From NCBI RefSeq assembly GCF_000972495.1, contig NZ_LATM01000001.1:765241-829240 (forward strand): DNA of 64,000 nucleotides, given 5' to 3'. This stretch comes from Hymenobacter terrenus (GTDB taxonomy: Bacteria; Bacteroidota; Bacteroidia; Cytophagales; Hymenobacteraceae). The notes under the pieces were generated by a model. It did no database searches, had not been told where the DNA came from, and saw only the letters and a program-made list of their open reading frames with translations. Every line of letters starts with the position of its first letter. The first letter of the stretch is position 1. Made by a program: the position numbers and the translations under genes. This document shows positions 9,388-18,206 of this stretch, piece by piece.

Positions 9388-9479
9388 GTGTATGGTATTT
9401 TCAGGTTTTGTAAAAATACCATACTCTTTCCTGCGTGATTATGTATGGTATTTTTACAAAACCTGAAAATACCATACAC
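9388..9479. repeat. Perfect 37-bp inverted repeat with palindromic arms
   Basis: Bases 9388-9424 and 9443-9479 are exact reverse complements separated by 18 bases. Each arm is itself palindromic, running from GTATGGTATTTT to AAAATACCATAC, so the element holds four copies of one 12-mer and could fold as one 37-bp hairpin or two smaller ones. It ends 15 bases before a short ATG frame. Confidence 0.9.
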
Positions 9480-9636
9480 TCTTTATCCTACGGCATGAAA
9501 GCTTTGAAAGGCCCAAGATTTGTGTTTGACAATGAAGCTGCTTAGAAATTCATTGTCGAATCATGCAGAGCGCAATCAGCCACAGCAAAAGGGGCTTCTC
9601 GAATTCCTACAGAAGGCGCGGGCCCCAAATACAATA

Positions 9637-9666
9637 AGTCCCCGCTTCAACTACGAAGCGGGGACT
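9637..9666 (-). terminator. Stem-loop downstream of mlaF
   Basis: A perfect 12-bp stem AGTCCCCGCTTC/GAAGCGGGGACT with a 6-base loop lies about 50 bases beyond the mlaF stop. On the minus strand it is followed by TATTGTATTT, a weak T tract. Confidence 0.6.
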
Positions 9667-9713
9667 CGGGCTTTAATAACAACCGCACGCAATGCGCAAC
9701 CAATAATTCGCGA

Positions 9714-10532
9714 TTAGATGCCGCCCCCGCCCGATTCGCCTTCTTCAGCGAAGGCGGCAATGCCGCCCTCGGTTTCTTCATCGATGCGCTTGGCGGCCCG
9801 CACCAAGCTACTGCTGAAGATGAAGTCGCGCAGCTCGGGCACGGTCGCGTTCAGGATTTCCTCCTTGGTGCCATCCCACAGCTTGCGGCCTTGGTGCAGG
9901 AAGATAATGTGCTCCCCGATTTCAATCACCGAGTTCATATCGTGGGTTACAATGACGGTGGTGATGCCGTATTCGTGGGTGATTTCGTGAATCAGCTCGT
10001 CGATTTTGATGCTGGTGGCGGGGTCGAGGCCGGAGTTGGGCTCGTCGCAAAACAGGTAGGTACACTGCGGGGCAATGGCGCGGGCAATACCCACGCGCTT
10101 TTTCATACCGCCCGAAATCTCAGCGGGCATCTTATTGCCGGCATTTTCGAGCCCCACGCGCTGGAGGCAGAACTGGACCCGGTCGCGCCGCTCGGCGGGC
10201 GACATTTCGGGCGTGAGCATTTGCAGCGGAAACTCCACGTTCTGGGCCACCGTCATCGAGTCGAATAAGGCCGAACCCTGGAACAGCATCCCGATTTTAC
10301 GCCGGATTTCCTGCCGGATATCAATCTTGTTGTTGGTGTAGACCGTACCATCGAAGGTGATAGAACCAATATCGGGCTTCATCAGGCCCACGATGCACTG
10401 CAAAAGCACGCTTTTACCCGTGCCGGAGCCCCCGAGCAGCAAGTTGCACTTTCCGGTCTCGAACACACACGAAATCCCTTTGAGAACGGGGTTACCGTTG
10501 AAGGATTTTTCGATGTTTGATACTTCAATCAT
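9714..10532 (-). CDS. mlaF: MlaF-like ABC transporter ATPase (phospholipid/lipid transport)
   Basis: ATPase of an Mla-type complex that moves lipids between the membranes. The 272-residue protein has Walker A GGSGTGKS (about 35-42), signature SGGMKKRVGIARA and Walker B FCDEPNSGLDP, with the Mla-typical QGSALFDSMTV stretch. The permease gene mlaE lies 129 bases upstream on the same strand, so the two are likely one operon; the MlaD-like substrate-binding subunit is not next to them. A C-terminal Gly/Glu-rich tail extends beyond the ATPase core. Confidence 0.9.
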   Translation of the reverse strand: MIEVSNIEKSFNGNPVLKGISCVFETGKCNLLLGGSGTGKSVLLQCIVGLMKPDIGSITFDGTVYTNNKIDIRQEIRRKIGMLFQGSALFDSMTVAQNVEFPLQMLTPEMSPAERRDRVQFCLQRVGLENAGNKMPAEISGGMKKRVGIARAIAPQCTYLFCDEPNSGLDPATSIKIDELIHEITHEYGITTVIVTHDMNSVIEIGEHIIFLHQGRKLWDGTKEEILNATVPELRDFIFSSSLVRAAKRIDEETEGGIAAFAEEGESGGGGI

Positions 10533-10661
10533 TTTTTGATTGATAAATTATTGACGATTGGTGGAAGGTTGAACTGCTGAATTGTTAGATGGATAAATTG
10601 GGGGTTCTTAGTGAAATCAACCAATTTAACCGTTTAGCTATTCGACCATTCAACCATTTAG

Positions 10662-11393
10662 CTAGAGCAGCAGCGCCGCGAGGGCGAAGTCGGCTATCAG
10701 AATAGCGATGATGGAGTTGGTAACGGCACCGGTGCTGGCCGCTCCCACTTCGAGGGCGCCGCCGGTGGTGAAATAGCCTTTGAAGGATGAAATCCCCGAT
10801 ACCAGAAACGCAAAGACCACGGCTTTGATAAGCGCAAAGACGATGTTGTAGGGAATAAAATCCTCCCGAATACCTTCTACGTAATCCTGCTGCGTCATAG
10901 CGCCGGTGAGCGTGCCGGCCAGATAGCCGCCCAGAATGGACAGCAGCATGGCCATAATAACCAACAGCGGGAACATGAGCAGCGCGGCCAGAATTCGCGG
11001 TAGCACCAGATAAGAGGTTGAGTTAATACCCATCACTTCCAGCGCCGATACCTGCTCGGTGATGCGCATGGTGCCCAAACCGCCGGCGATGCTGCTGCCT
11101 ACCTTGCCCGCGAGCACGATGCTGGTGATGGTGGGGGCCAGTTCCAGAATAGTCATTTCGCGCACCATGTAGCCGATGGTAGACTGCGGGATGAGCGGAT
11201 TGGTGAGGTTGTAGGCAATCTGCACGCAGGTCACGGCGCCGATGAAGGCCGAGACGATGGAAACGATAACCACCGAGTCGACTCCGATGAGAATGGCTTC
11301 GTCGATCGTACGGGTCCACAGGACGCTGAACCGCTCCGTGCGCGTGACCATGCCGCGCAAAAAAAGAACGAACGAGCCGAGAGTTTTAAGCAT
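10662..11393 (-). CDS. mlaE: MlaE-like ABC transporter permease
   Basis: Inner-membrane permease of the Mla lipid transporter, 243 residues with about five hydrophobic segments. The family motifs include MTILELAPTITSIVLAGKVG and SIAGGLGTMRITEQVSALEVMG, the latter being the MlaE signature. ATG at 11393 is chosen over an upstream in-frame start at 11453 because MLKTLGSF matches the family N-terminus and the longer form would run into the divergent dehydrogenase leader. It precedes mlaF. Confidence 0.9.
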   Translation of the reverse strand: MLKTLGSFVLFLRGMVTRTERFSVLWTRTIDEAILIGVDSVVIVSIVSAFIGAVTCVQIAYNLTNPLIPQSTIGYMVREMTILELAPTITSIVLAGKVGSSIAGGLGTMRITEQVSALEVMGINSTSYLVLPRILAALLMFPLLVIMAMLLSILGGYLAGTLTGAMTQQDYVEGIREDFIPYNIVFALIKAVVFAFLVSGISSFKGYFTTGGALEVGAASTGAVTNSIIAILIADFALAALLL

Positions 11394-11486
11394 GAGAAAA
11401 TATTGAAAAATTAAAACCGAATTTTGGGCCGGGCCGCTGCGGCAAACAAACAACCGGCTGGCCCGTCACCTTACGTAAAATCACCA

Positions 11487-12215
11487 ATGGTAGTGGAAAC
11501 GAGCAAAAATTTAATTGTCGTGACTGGCGGCAGCAAAGGTATCGGTCGCGCCGTAGTGACGCGCTTTTTGCAGGCCGGCTACCCCGTGGCCACCTGCGCC
11601 CGCTCAGCGGCAGACTTAGCCGCCCTCTCAACCGACTTGACCGCCAATGTTCCCGGCGCGGTGCTGCACACCCTGCCCGCCGACCTCAGCCAGACCGAAG
11701 ATTGCGCCCGTTTCGCGGCCTTCGTGCTGGCGCTGGACCCGCCCGTAGAAGTGCTGGTGAACAATGCCGGAGCTTTCATCCCCGGCCGCCTGCAAGATGA
11801 GCCCGCCGATGGCTCGCAGCTGCGCCAGATGCTGGCCGTGAACCTGCTCAGTGCCTACGATGTGACCCTGCCACTGCTGCCAGGCTTCATTGCGCGGGGC
11901 CGGGGGCATATTTTCACCATTTGCTCCACGGCCAGCGTCATGGCCTACCCCAACGGCGGCTCCTACGGCATTGCCAAGCACGCCCTGCTGGGCTTCACCA
12001 AGAACCTGCGGGAAGAGCTAAAGCCCAGCGGCGTACGCGTCACCGCTGTACTTCCCGGCCCCACGCTCACCGCCAGCTGGGCCGGCGTAGAGCTGCCTCC
12101 CGAGCGATTTGTACAGGCCGAAGATGTAGCCGAAGCCGTATTTTCAGCCTATTCCATGTCGCCCCACGCCGTGGTAGAGGAACTGCTAATACGGCCGCAG
12201 CTGGGGGATTTGTAG
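11487..12215 (+). CDS. Short-chain dehydrogenase/reductase
   Basis: NAD(P)-dependent oxidoreductase of 242 residues. The cofactor motif TGGSKGIGRA lies near residue 12, followed by VLVNNAGAF, the catalytic Ser in CSTAS and the Tyr/Lys pair in SYGIAKHAL, then LPGPTLTASW. Substrate unknown. It is divergent from mlaE with about 93 bases between starts. ATG 11487 fits the Rossmann start; an upstream in-frame start would overlap nothing recognisable. Confidence 0.88.
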   Translation: MVVETSKNLIVVTGGSKGIGRAVVTRFLQAGYPVATCARSAADLAALSTDLTANVPGAVLHTLPADLSQTEDCARFAAFVLALDPPVEVLVNNAGAFIPGRLQDEPADGSQLRQMLAVNLLSAYDVTLPLLPGFIARGRGHIFTICSTASVMAYPNGGSYGIAKHALLGFTKNLREELKPSGVRVTAVLPGPTLTASWAGVELPPERFVQAEDVAEAVFSAYSMSPHAVVEELLIRPQLGDL

Positions 12216-12308
12216 CGGCTGATTGCCGGTTCAGGCCATCAGGCTCTCCTCTCGTTTGGGAGAGGGGCCGCCCCGGAGGGGTCCGTAAGGTTCCCGCATC
12301 ATGTACCC

Positions 12309-13115
12309 TCACTCCGCCTTTTTGCTTCCCTTGCCCGTTACCCGAATGTCGGTAACGGCGGGCGGTCCGCTGTAGTAAAGGGTGCCATTACCAGCCACGG
12401 TGCCCCCCACAATATCGGTGGCGCGCACACGGGCCGAGCCTTCGCTGTCGCGGGTCATGTTAAAATAGCAACGACGCGAGGTAATACCTTGGGCAAACAG
12501 CCGCCCCGAGCCACCGAGGGTAAAATTCATCTCTTCGGTCGTTCCGCGGACGGTGAGGTCACCCAATTCGTACTGGTCGAGGTATAGGTACTCGGTCTTC
12601 ACATCGAGGTTATAATCACCAGCTCCAATTAGGTGGAAGAAAATGGTGTCCTGCTCGAACCGGCCCACGGTGCTGCCATTGCCATACCCCCGGAGAAATA
12701 CGCTCGTGATGCGAGGCAAATGCAACGTCACTTCGCAGGGCGTGCTGTAGCTGCGAGTCCAGTTACAGGTGCTGGTATTGCTGATGTCAAGGCTATTGCC
12801 GTTGCGGGTCAGGATGATGTCGCTTATCAGGTTTTCGCCGGCCCGTACTTCGGCATAGGTTTCGGTGTCCTGCACCAGGCGCAGGTCTACATTATCGTAG
12901 GACGATACGACTACGAGGCCAGGGTCTACTTCGCGGCGCTGGGTGATAACCTTACCAGTGCTTTTCAGGCAATCGGTGCCGTGGCCCGGACCGCAGGTGC
13001 TCAGCCCAGCGGCCAGTAGTATGCCTAGCCCGGCGCGCCCCAGCCCACCCAGGCACCTAAACCACCCCAGGCCGCTAACTTGCGGCCGCAAACTCGTATA
13101 GCCCATTTGCATCAT
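12309..13115 (-). CDS. GIN-domain (DUF2807) lipoprotein, putative adhesin head
   Basis: Predicted envelope lipoprotein of about 268 residues. The N-terminus carries a hydrophobic stretch ending GLSTC, a lipobox. The rest is the beta-helix GIN domain: repeated hydrophobic strands such as VVVSSYDNVDLRL, ADYNLDVKTEYLYL-type turns and LGGSGRLFAQGI. Such proteins are common in Bacteroidota and of unknown role. Three nearby ATGs (13115, 13112, 13106) are possible; a TATCTTTG promoter box at 13125-13132 on this strand favours one of them over the upstream ATG at 13256. Confidence 0.8.
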   Translation of the reverse strand: MMQMGYTSLRPQVSGLGWFRCLGGLGRAGLGILLAAGLSTCGPGHGTDCLKSTGKVITQRREVDPGLVVVSSYDNVDLRLVQDTETYAEVRAGENLISDIILTRNGNSLDISNTSTCNWTRSYSTPCEVTLHLPRITSVFLRGYGNGSTVGRFEQDTIFFHLIGAGDYNLDVKTEYLYLDQYELGDLTVRGTTEEMNFTLGGSGRLFAQGITSRRCYFNMTRDSEGSARVRATDIVGGTVAGNGTLYYSGPPAVTDIRVTGKGSKKAE

Positions 13116-13124
13116 TAATTTTCC

Positions 13125-13132
13125 CAAAGATA
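13125..13132 (-). promoter_or_regulatory. Bacteroidota -7 box for the GIN-domain gene
   Basis: TATCTTTG on the minus strand fits the TAnnTTTG consensus and ends 9 bases before the first ATG, implying a very short leader. No clear -33 element was identified. Confidence 0.5.
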
Positions 13133-13133
13133 A

Positions 13134-13829
13134 ATGGACCTCACCGGCAAAGTTGCCATCGTCACCGGCGCCAGCAAAGGAATTGGGCGCACCACCGTAG
13201 AAGCCTTGCTGGCGCGGGGCGCCGCTGTGGCCGGCTGGGCCCGCACGGCCCCGCAAGGCCTAGTGCACGACCGGTTCCAGTTTTTTGAGTGCGACGTGCG
13301 CGACGAGCACTCCGTCGTTGAAGCCTTCACCAACACCCAACGCGAGCTGGGGCCCGAAATCCACGTGCTGGTCAACAATGCGGGCCTCGGCATCATGGGC
13401 GCAGTCGATGGCTTTGAACCGGACGACTGGAAACTGCTGTTCGACACCAACGTACTTGGCACCTTTTTGTGCACCCGCGCCGTGCTGCCGCAGATGAAGC
13501 GCCAGCAGCTAGGCCACATCATCAACGTGGCTTCGTTGGCTGGCACCACGGGTAGCGCGGGCATGGCGGGCTACTGCGCCACTAAGTTTGCGGTCCGCGG
13601 CTTCTCGCAGTCCTTATTCCAGGAAGTGCGCGCCGATGGCATCAAAGTAACCTGCGTCAATCCCGGCTCCGTGGAAACGACGTTCAACGGCGCTGCCCCC
13701 GGCGCGGAACCGAACTTGCACAAGCTGCAAGCCGAGGACGTAGCGGCCACCATCATCCACACGCTGGAATCGCCGTTTCACGCGCTTATCTCAGAAGTAG
13801 ACCTGCGGCCCTTACAACCGAAAAAATAG
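13134..13829 (+). CDS. Short-chain dehydrogenase/reductase
   Basis: NAD(P)-dependent oxidoreductase of 231 residues, separate from the one at 11487. It has TGASKGIGRT (about 12-21), VLVNNAGLG, catalytic Ser in NVASLAG and Tyr/Lys in YCATKFAVRG, followed by NPGSVET. The pattern resembles YdfG/FabG-like classical SDRs; no substrate can be inferred. It diverges from the GIN-domain gene with start codons only 18 bases apart, so the two promoters overlap. Confidence 0.88.
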   Translation: MDLTGKVAIVTGASKGIGRTTVEALLARGAAVAGWARTAPQGLVHDRFQFFECDVRDEHSVVEAFTNTQRELGPEIHVLVNNAGLGIMGAVDGFEPDDWKLLFDTNVLGTFLCTRAVLPQMKRQQLGHIINVASLAGTTGSAGMAGYCATKFAVRGFSQSLFQEVRADGIKVTCVNPGSVETTFNGAAPGAEPNLHKLQAEDVAATIIHTLESPFHALISEVDLRPLQPKK

Positions 13830-13909
13830 GGGCGAGTTGCCGGGAGCTAGTTGACTGTATTGTTAACCCCGATACTAGCAGCCGCCAGCTAACAACCAAC
13901 CGCTAATCA

Positions 13910-14818
13910 ATGGTAGAAATTGAAAATCTGACTAAAACCTACGGCGCCCAAAATGCCGTGGATAATATCAGCTTCACGGCTGGCAAGGGTGAAATCGTGG
14001 GTTTTCTGGGGCCAAATGGCGCCGGCAAAAGCACTACGATGAAGATTGCTACCGGCTACCTCCCCCCTACTGCCGGCACTGTGCGCGTGGCTGGCCACGA
14101 CGTGCTCAGCGCCAGCCTGGCCGTGCGCCGCCACGTGGGCTACTTGCCCGAGCACAACCCGCTCTACCTGGACATGTACGTGCACGAGTACCTCGAATTT
14201 ATCGGTTCGGTGCACGGGCTGCGGGGCGCCAGCCTGCGCAACCGCGTGGGCGAGCTGGTGCGCCGCGTGGGCCTCGCGCGCGAGCAAAACAAGCAAATCG
14301 GCGCGCTCAGCAAAGGCTACCGGCAGCGCGTGGGCTTGGCCCAGGCTCTCATTCACGACCCGGATGTACTGATTCTGGATGAGCCCACCACCGGCCTCGA
14401 CCCCAACCAGATTCTGGAAATCCGCCAGCTTATCCGGGAAGTGGGCGAGGACAAAACCGTTATTTTCAGCACCCACATTCTGCCCGAAGTCACGGCGTTG
14501 TGCTCGCGGGTGCTCATCATCAGCCGGGGCAAGCTGGTGGCCGACAGCCCCGTGGCCGAGCTAGCCGCCCGTGCCGCTGGCGAAACCGCCGTGCGCGCTG
14601 AGTTTGAAGGCGCCGTGGATACGGCCAAGCTGGCCCGGCTGGCGGGCGTGCGCCACGTGGAGGCCGCCCCGAACGGCGCCATATTGCTCCGCACCGCCCC
14701 CGGCACCGATGTGCGCGCCGCCGTGTCGCGGCTGGCCGCGCAGGAAGGCTGGATACTACTAGGGCTGCGGCAGGAGCATCAGAGCCTGGAAGAGGTGTTT
14801 GGGGAATTAACCAAGTAA
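13910..14818 (+). CDS. gldA: Gliding motility-associated ABC transporter ATPase GldA
   Basis: ATPase of the GldAFG ABC transporter associated with gliding motility in Bacteroidota. The 302-residue protein has Walker A GPNGAGKST (about 37-45), the Q-loop region GYLPEHNPLYLDM, signature LSKGYRQRVGLAQA and Walker B ILDEPTTGLDPNQ. It precedes gldF and gldG on the same strand, which decides the GldA assignment over a general export ATPase. A long palindromic repeat sits between it and gldF, so the operon is interrupted by about 126 bases. Confidence 0.92.
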   Translation: MVEIENLTKTYGAQNAVDNISFTAGKGEIVGFLGPNGAGKSTTMKIATGYLPPTAGTVRVAGHDVLSASLAVRRHVGYLPEHNPLYLDMYVHEYLEFIGSVHGLRGASLRNRVGELVRRVGLAREQNKQIGALSKGYRQRVGLAQALIHDPDVLILDEPTTGLDPNQILEIRQLIREVGEDKTVIFSTHILPEVTALCSRVLIISRGKLVADSPVAELAARAAGETAVRAEFEGAVDTAKLARLAGVRHVEAAPNGAILLRTAPGTDVRAAVSRLAAQEGWILLGLRQEHQSLEEVFGELTK

Positions 14819-14838
14819 AAAAGATAATCAATGAAGAA

Positions 14839-14934
14839 CGTCATGTCGAGCGCAGCCGAGACATCTCGCTCGCGTCGTTGAACGATTGGTTTAGTGAAAG
14901 CACGCGAGATGCTTCGGCTGCGCTCAGCATGACG
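14839..14934. repeat. Dispersed palindromic repeat, copy 1 (gldA-gldF gap)
   Basis: Arms 14839-14869 and 14904-14934 match in 27 of 31 positions. The outer motif is CGTCATGTCGAGCGCAGCC. This is one of six copies of the same family in the window. Confidence 0.85.
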
Positions 14935-14944
14935 GTCAAATAAT

Positions 14945-15670
14945 ATGCTCACCATCCTTCAAAAAGAATTCAACTCCTTCCTAAATTCCCCCGTTGCCTA
15001 CGTGGTACTGGGGGTTTTTCTGATTGCCACCGGCCTCTTCGTCTGGGTTTTTCCCGACAGCAGCGTGCTCGATTATGGCTATGCGGACCTGCAAACACTG
15101 TTTTCGCTGGCCCCGTGGATATTCCTGTTCCTGATTCCGGCCATCACCATGCGCACGTTCGCGGAGGAGAAAAAAGCTGGCACCATCGAGTTGCTACTGA
15201 CTCGCCCGCTCACTGACGGGCAAATAATTGGTGGGAAATATTTAGCCTGTTTTTTACTGGCCCTGCTGGCGCTGATTCCAACGCTGCTGTACTATTTCTC
15301 GGTCTATAAACTGGGCAGCCCGGAAGGCAATATTGACTCGGCCGCCACGGTCGGCTCGTATTTGGGGCTGGCGCTGCTGGCGGCAGTATTCGCGGCCATT
15401 GGCGTGCTGGCCTCGGCGCTGACGCGCGACCAGATTATTGCCTTCCTGGTGGCTGTGGTGGGGTGCTTTCTTGTTTATTCGGGCTTCGATTCCTTGGCGT
15501 CGGTGCTGGAAGGGAGCGCGGCTTATTACGTCAGCCAATTGGGTATTGCCGCGCATTACCGCGATTTAAGCAAGGGCCTGATTGACTCGCGGGACTTGGT
15601 GTATTTTTTCAGCGTGGTGGCTATTGCCCTACAAGGCACGCGGTTGGTACTACGGAGCCGGAACTGGTAA
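14945..15670 (+). CDS. gldF: Gliding motility-associated ABC permease GldF
   Basis: Membrane subunit of the GldAFG transporter, 241 residues with six hydrophobic segments, the first at about 16-36. Typical family sequences are LQKEFNSFLNSPVAYVV at the start and AEEKKAGTIELLLTRPL after the second segment. Its stop overlaps the gldG start by one base (TAATG), showing translational coupling. Confidence 0.92.
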   Translation: MLTILQKEFNSFLNSPVAYVVLGVFLIATGLFVWVFPDSSVLDYGYADLQTLFSLAPWIFLFLIPAITMRTFAEEKKAGTIELLLTRPLTDGQIIGGKYLACFLLALLALIPTLLYYFSVYKLGSPEGNIDSAATVGSYLGLALLAAVFAAIGVLASALTRDQIIAFLVAVVGCFLVYSGFDSLASVLEGSAAYYVSQLGIAAHYRDLSKGLIDSRDLVYFFSVVAIALQGTRLVLRSRNW

Positions 15671-17394
15671 TGGAAACGACCCTCTCAAACTCACCCGCAA
15701 CGGTTTCGGCCTCGCGCAAACGCCAGGACCTGCTGCTTTTCGCGGCGGTGCTGGGCGGGTTGCTGCTCTTCAACTTCATTGCCCAGCGCTTCTTCTTCCG
15801 GCTCGACCTAACGGAGGAGAAACGCTACACCATGTCGCCGGCCACTAAAACGCTGCTGCGCGACCTGAAGCAACCCGTTACCATCACGGTGTACCTCACC
15901 GGCGACTTTCCACCGGCCTTCCGCCGCCTGGAGCAAGGCGTGCGCGAAACCCTGAACGAGTTTCAAGTCTACGGCGGCGCCAACCTGAACTATATCTTCA
16001 TCGACCCCAGCGCGGCCGGCACCGAAGCGGCCCGCAACCAATTCTACGCCTCGCTTTTCAAAAAGGGCCTGAAACCCACTAACCTTGGAGCCACCGAAAA
16101 TGGCAAGCGCGTGGAGAAAATAATCTTCCCGTGGGCCGTGGTGAGCGTGGGCGGGCGCGATAAAAACGTGCTGCTGCTGCGCGGCAACCAAGCCGCCCCC
16201 GCCGACGTGCGCCTCAATCAAAGCATCGAAGGATTGGAGTACGAGCTGGCCAGCACCATCCGCACGCTCGTGCCCAGCCTGCGCAAGCGCATCGGCGTGG
16301 TGGAAGGCCACGGCGAGCTGACCAATGTGCAGGCCGGCGACATGCTCGGCACCTGGCAGCAGCAGTACGACGTCTTTCGGGTGACGCTCAGCAAGGTGAA
16401 GGACCTGAGCGCCCTCGACGCCATCGTGGTTGCGCAACCCAAAACCCCTTATTCGGAGGATGAGAAGTTCAAGCTCGACCAGTTCATCACCCAGGGCGGT
16501 CGGGCCCTGTTCTTCGTCGATGCCCTGCGCGTAGACCTCGACAGCGTGGGCCGCAACGGCGCTTCTCTGGCCACGCCCTACAATCTCAACCTCGACGACC
16601 TGTTCTTTAAATACGGCCTGCGCCTAAACCAAAACCTGCTGCTCGACCTCAACAGCGGCCAAATCCCGCTCGTGACCGGCATGGAGGGCAACAAGCCCAA
16701 AATCGAGCCCATGCCCTGGCAGCTCTACCCGCTCATCAACCGGTTCAGCCCCCACCCCATCACCCGCAACCTCGATGCGGTCTACCTGAAATTTACCGGC
16801 AACATTGATACGGTGAAGGCCACTGGCATCCGCAAAACGGCCCTGCTTAGTACCTCGCGCTACACCCGCGTGCTGCCGGCCCCGGTGCCCATCAACTTCA
16901 ACGATGCCCGCCTGGAGCCTAACCCCAAACTATACCAGAAAGGGTTCCAGCCCGTTGGGTATTTGCTCGAAGGCCAGTTTACTTCGCTATTCGCCAACCG
17001 CGCCCGGCCCGGCACCTTGCAATTTCAGCCCGAAAAGTCCCCGAACGCCAAGCCCAGCAAAATCCTGGTCGTTTCCGACGGCGACTTTATCCGCTCCGAT
17101 ATCGACCCCAAAACCGGCAATCCCTACCGCCTGGGCTTCGACCGCCTCGCCAACACCGAATTCGCTAACCGCGAATTGGTGCTGAACGCCACCGACTACC
17201 TGCTCGACGAAACCGGCCTCATCGCCGTGCGCGGCAAGCAAATCACCCTCCGCCCGCTGGACAAAGTGAAGCTGGCCGAAGAGCGCCGCCGCTGGCAGCT
17301 GCTCAACATCGGGGCGCCGCTGGCGTTGCTGGGGCTGTTTGGTGCGGTGCGGGCCTGGCGGCGCAAGCGGCGCTACGCGGCGTTTGGAACATAA
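15670..17394 (+). CDS. gldG: Gliding motility-associated ABC transporter protein GldG
   Basis: 574-residue partner of GldF. It has an N-terminal membrane segment (about 17-37), followed by LDLTEEKRYTMSPATKTLL, which is the classic GldG/ABC-2 auxiliary motif, a large extracytoplasmic domain and a C-terminal membrane segment (about 543-562) ending in a basic tail. Coupled to gldF by a one-base overlap. Gliding itself cannot be inferred from this trio alone because the genes persist in non-gliding Bacteroidota. Confidence 0.92.
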   Translation: METTLSNSPATVSASRKRQDLLLFAAVLGGLLLFNFIAQRFFFRLDLTEEKRYTMSPATKTLLRDLKQPVTITVYLTGDFPPAFRRLEQGVRETLNEFQVYGGANLNYIFIDPSAAGTEAARNQFYASLFKKGLKPTNLGATENGKRVEKIIFPWAVVSVGGRDKNVLLLRGNQAAPADVRLNQSIEGLEYELASTIRTLVPSLRKRIGVVEGHGELTNVQAGDMLGTWQQQYDVFRVTLSKVKDLSALDAIVVAQPKTPYSEDEKFKLDQFITQGGRALFFVDALRVDLDSVGRNGASLATPYNLNLDDLFFKYGLRLNQNLLLDLNSGQIPLVTGMEGNKPKIEPMPWQLYPLINRFSPHPITRNLDAVYLKFTGNIDTVKATGIRKTALLSTSRYTRVLPAPVPINFNDARLEPNPKLYQKGFQPVGYLLEGQFTSLFANRARPGTLQFQPEKSPNAKPSKILVVSDGDFIRSDIDPKTGNPYRLGFDRLANTEFANRELVLNATDYLLDETGLIAVRGKQITLRPLDKVKLAEERRRWQLLNIGAPLALLGLFGAVRAWRRKRRYAAFGT

Positions 17395-17587
17395 CAACCT
17401 AAATTCAGCGAAAATGGAAATACCACTTATCGCTGCTTTAGTTTCTGCTGTATTAATACTCGAAACCGGGGTGAGTATCCCAACATGTAGTCAATTTTCA
17501 AAGTCAAGAATTGGTCGTCTGAAGGCACTACTCCCGTAGTGAGTTATTCTATGATTCTGAGACTGCTGTAGTGGTATCTAGAAAGGG

Positions 17588-17797
17588 TTTCAGAGGCTTA
17601 TACATTTTGATAGGCGTCTGTAACACGAGTTTCAGACACCAATGTATTTCTGCGGGTACACAAAACCTGAGTTACAGACACCAATGCATTTCCATAGGTG
17701 CCTGAAACTCGTCTTACAGATACCTATGCATTCTGATAGGTGTCTGTAAGACGAGTTTCAGGCACGTTGGAATTCGCACAGGCACAAACGTCGGTTA
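17588..17797. repeat. Array of ten 21-nt units forming 42-nt hairpin pairs
   Basis: Ten consecutive units of exactly 21 nt. Odd units follow TTACAGACACCAATGCATTTC-like sequence (21 nt, core TTACAGACACC), even units carry the inverse core GGTGTCTGTAA. Each odd-even pair can fold into a hairpin, for example 17714-17727 with 17736-17749 (13 of 14 pairs). No spacers, no direct CRISPR-like organisation. The array lies in an 812-bp gene-free gap between gldG and dnaN. Confidence 0.85.
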
Positions 17798-18167
17798 AAT
17801 CACCCATTTACAGACGCTCATTTTCTATTCCGACGGTGCTGTTTCCGGCGCTTGGAGCCCCGACAACTTAGTAATAAGCCAAGTGCCCGACCCAGTCCTC
17901 CTCCAACGCCTTGCACATGACACCCGCTCACGAGCGGCTGTACCTGCGCAATTTGCCTAGTCTGACAGCCGCGGGCGTGGAGTTTGCGTCATTGGCACGT
18001 TTGCGCTGCGGATGCAATGTCCCGCTTTGCCCCGTCGCCTAGTGCTTCAATAGTTTCGATAGCAGCTTCCTGAGTGTGGTGTATAAGATATACTTGCCAT
18101 AATAACGTTGGGTCAATGAATATATGAAGCCGCGGAAATGACCCTTCCAAAGCCCAACCCCGCCGCG
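17798..18167. other. Gene-free remainder of the gldG-dnaN gap
   Basis: No supported gene. A minus-strand frame of 65 codons (17989-18186) has no recognisable domain and runs across the dnaN promoter. The composition is mixed, more AT-rich than the flanking genes. Confidence 0.4.
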
Positions 18168-18175
18168 TATCTTTG
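18168..18175 (+). promoter_or_regulatory. Bacteroidota -7 box upstream of dnaN
   Basis: TATCTTTG matches TAnnTTTG and lies 31 bases before the dnaN ATG. Confidence 0.55.
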
Positions 18176-18206
18176 CCGTCCCTCACCCCTAGCCTAGGCC
18201 TTTCTC

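Larger units (their letters stand above)
9288..9713. other. Gene-poor interval holding a nested palindrome and a possible truncated antitoxin start
   Basis: No convincing gene is seen. The interval holds the palindrome at 9388-9479, a 16-codon frame at 9495-9545 starting MKALKGPRFVFDNEAA and ending in TAG, and a minus-strand terminator at 9637-9666. The short frame resembles the N-terminus of small Phd-like antitoxins but no continuation in frame is open. Confidence 0.4.

Noticed and set aside
17588..17797. CRISPR array
   Set aside because: Units are contiguous with no unique spacers, alternate in orientation, and no cas gene is in the window.
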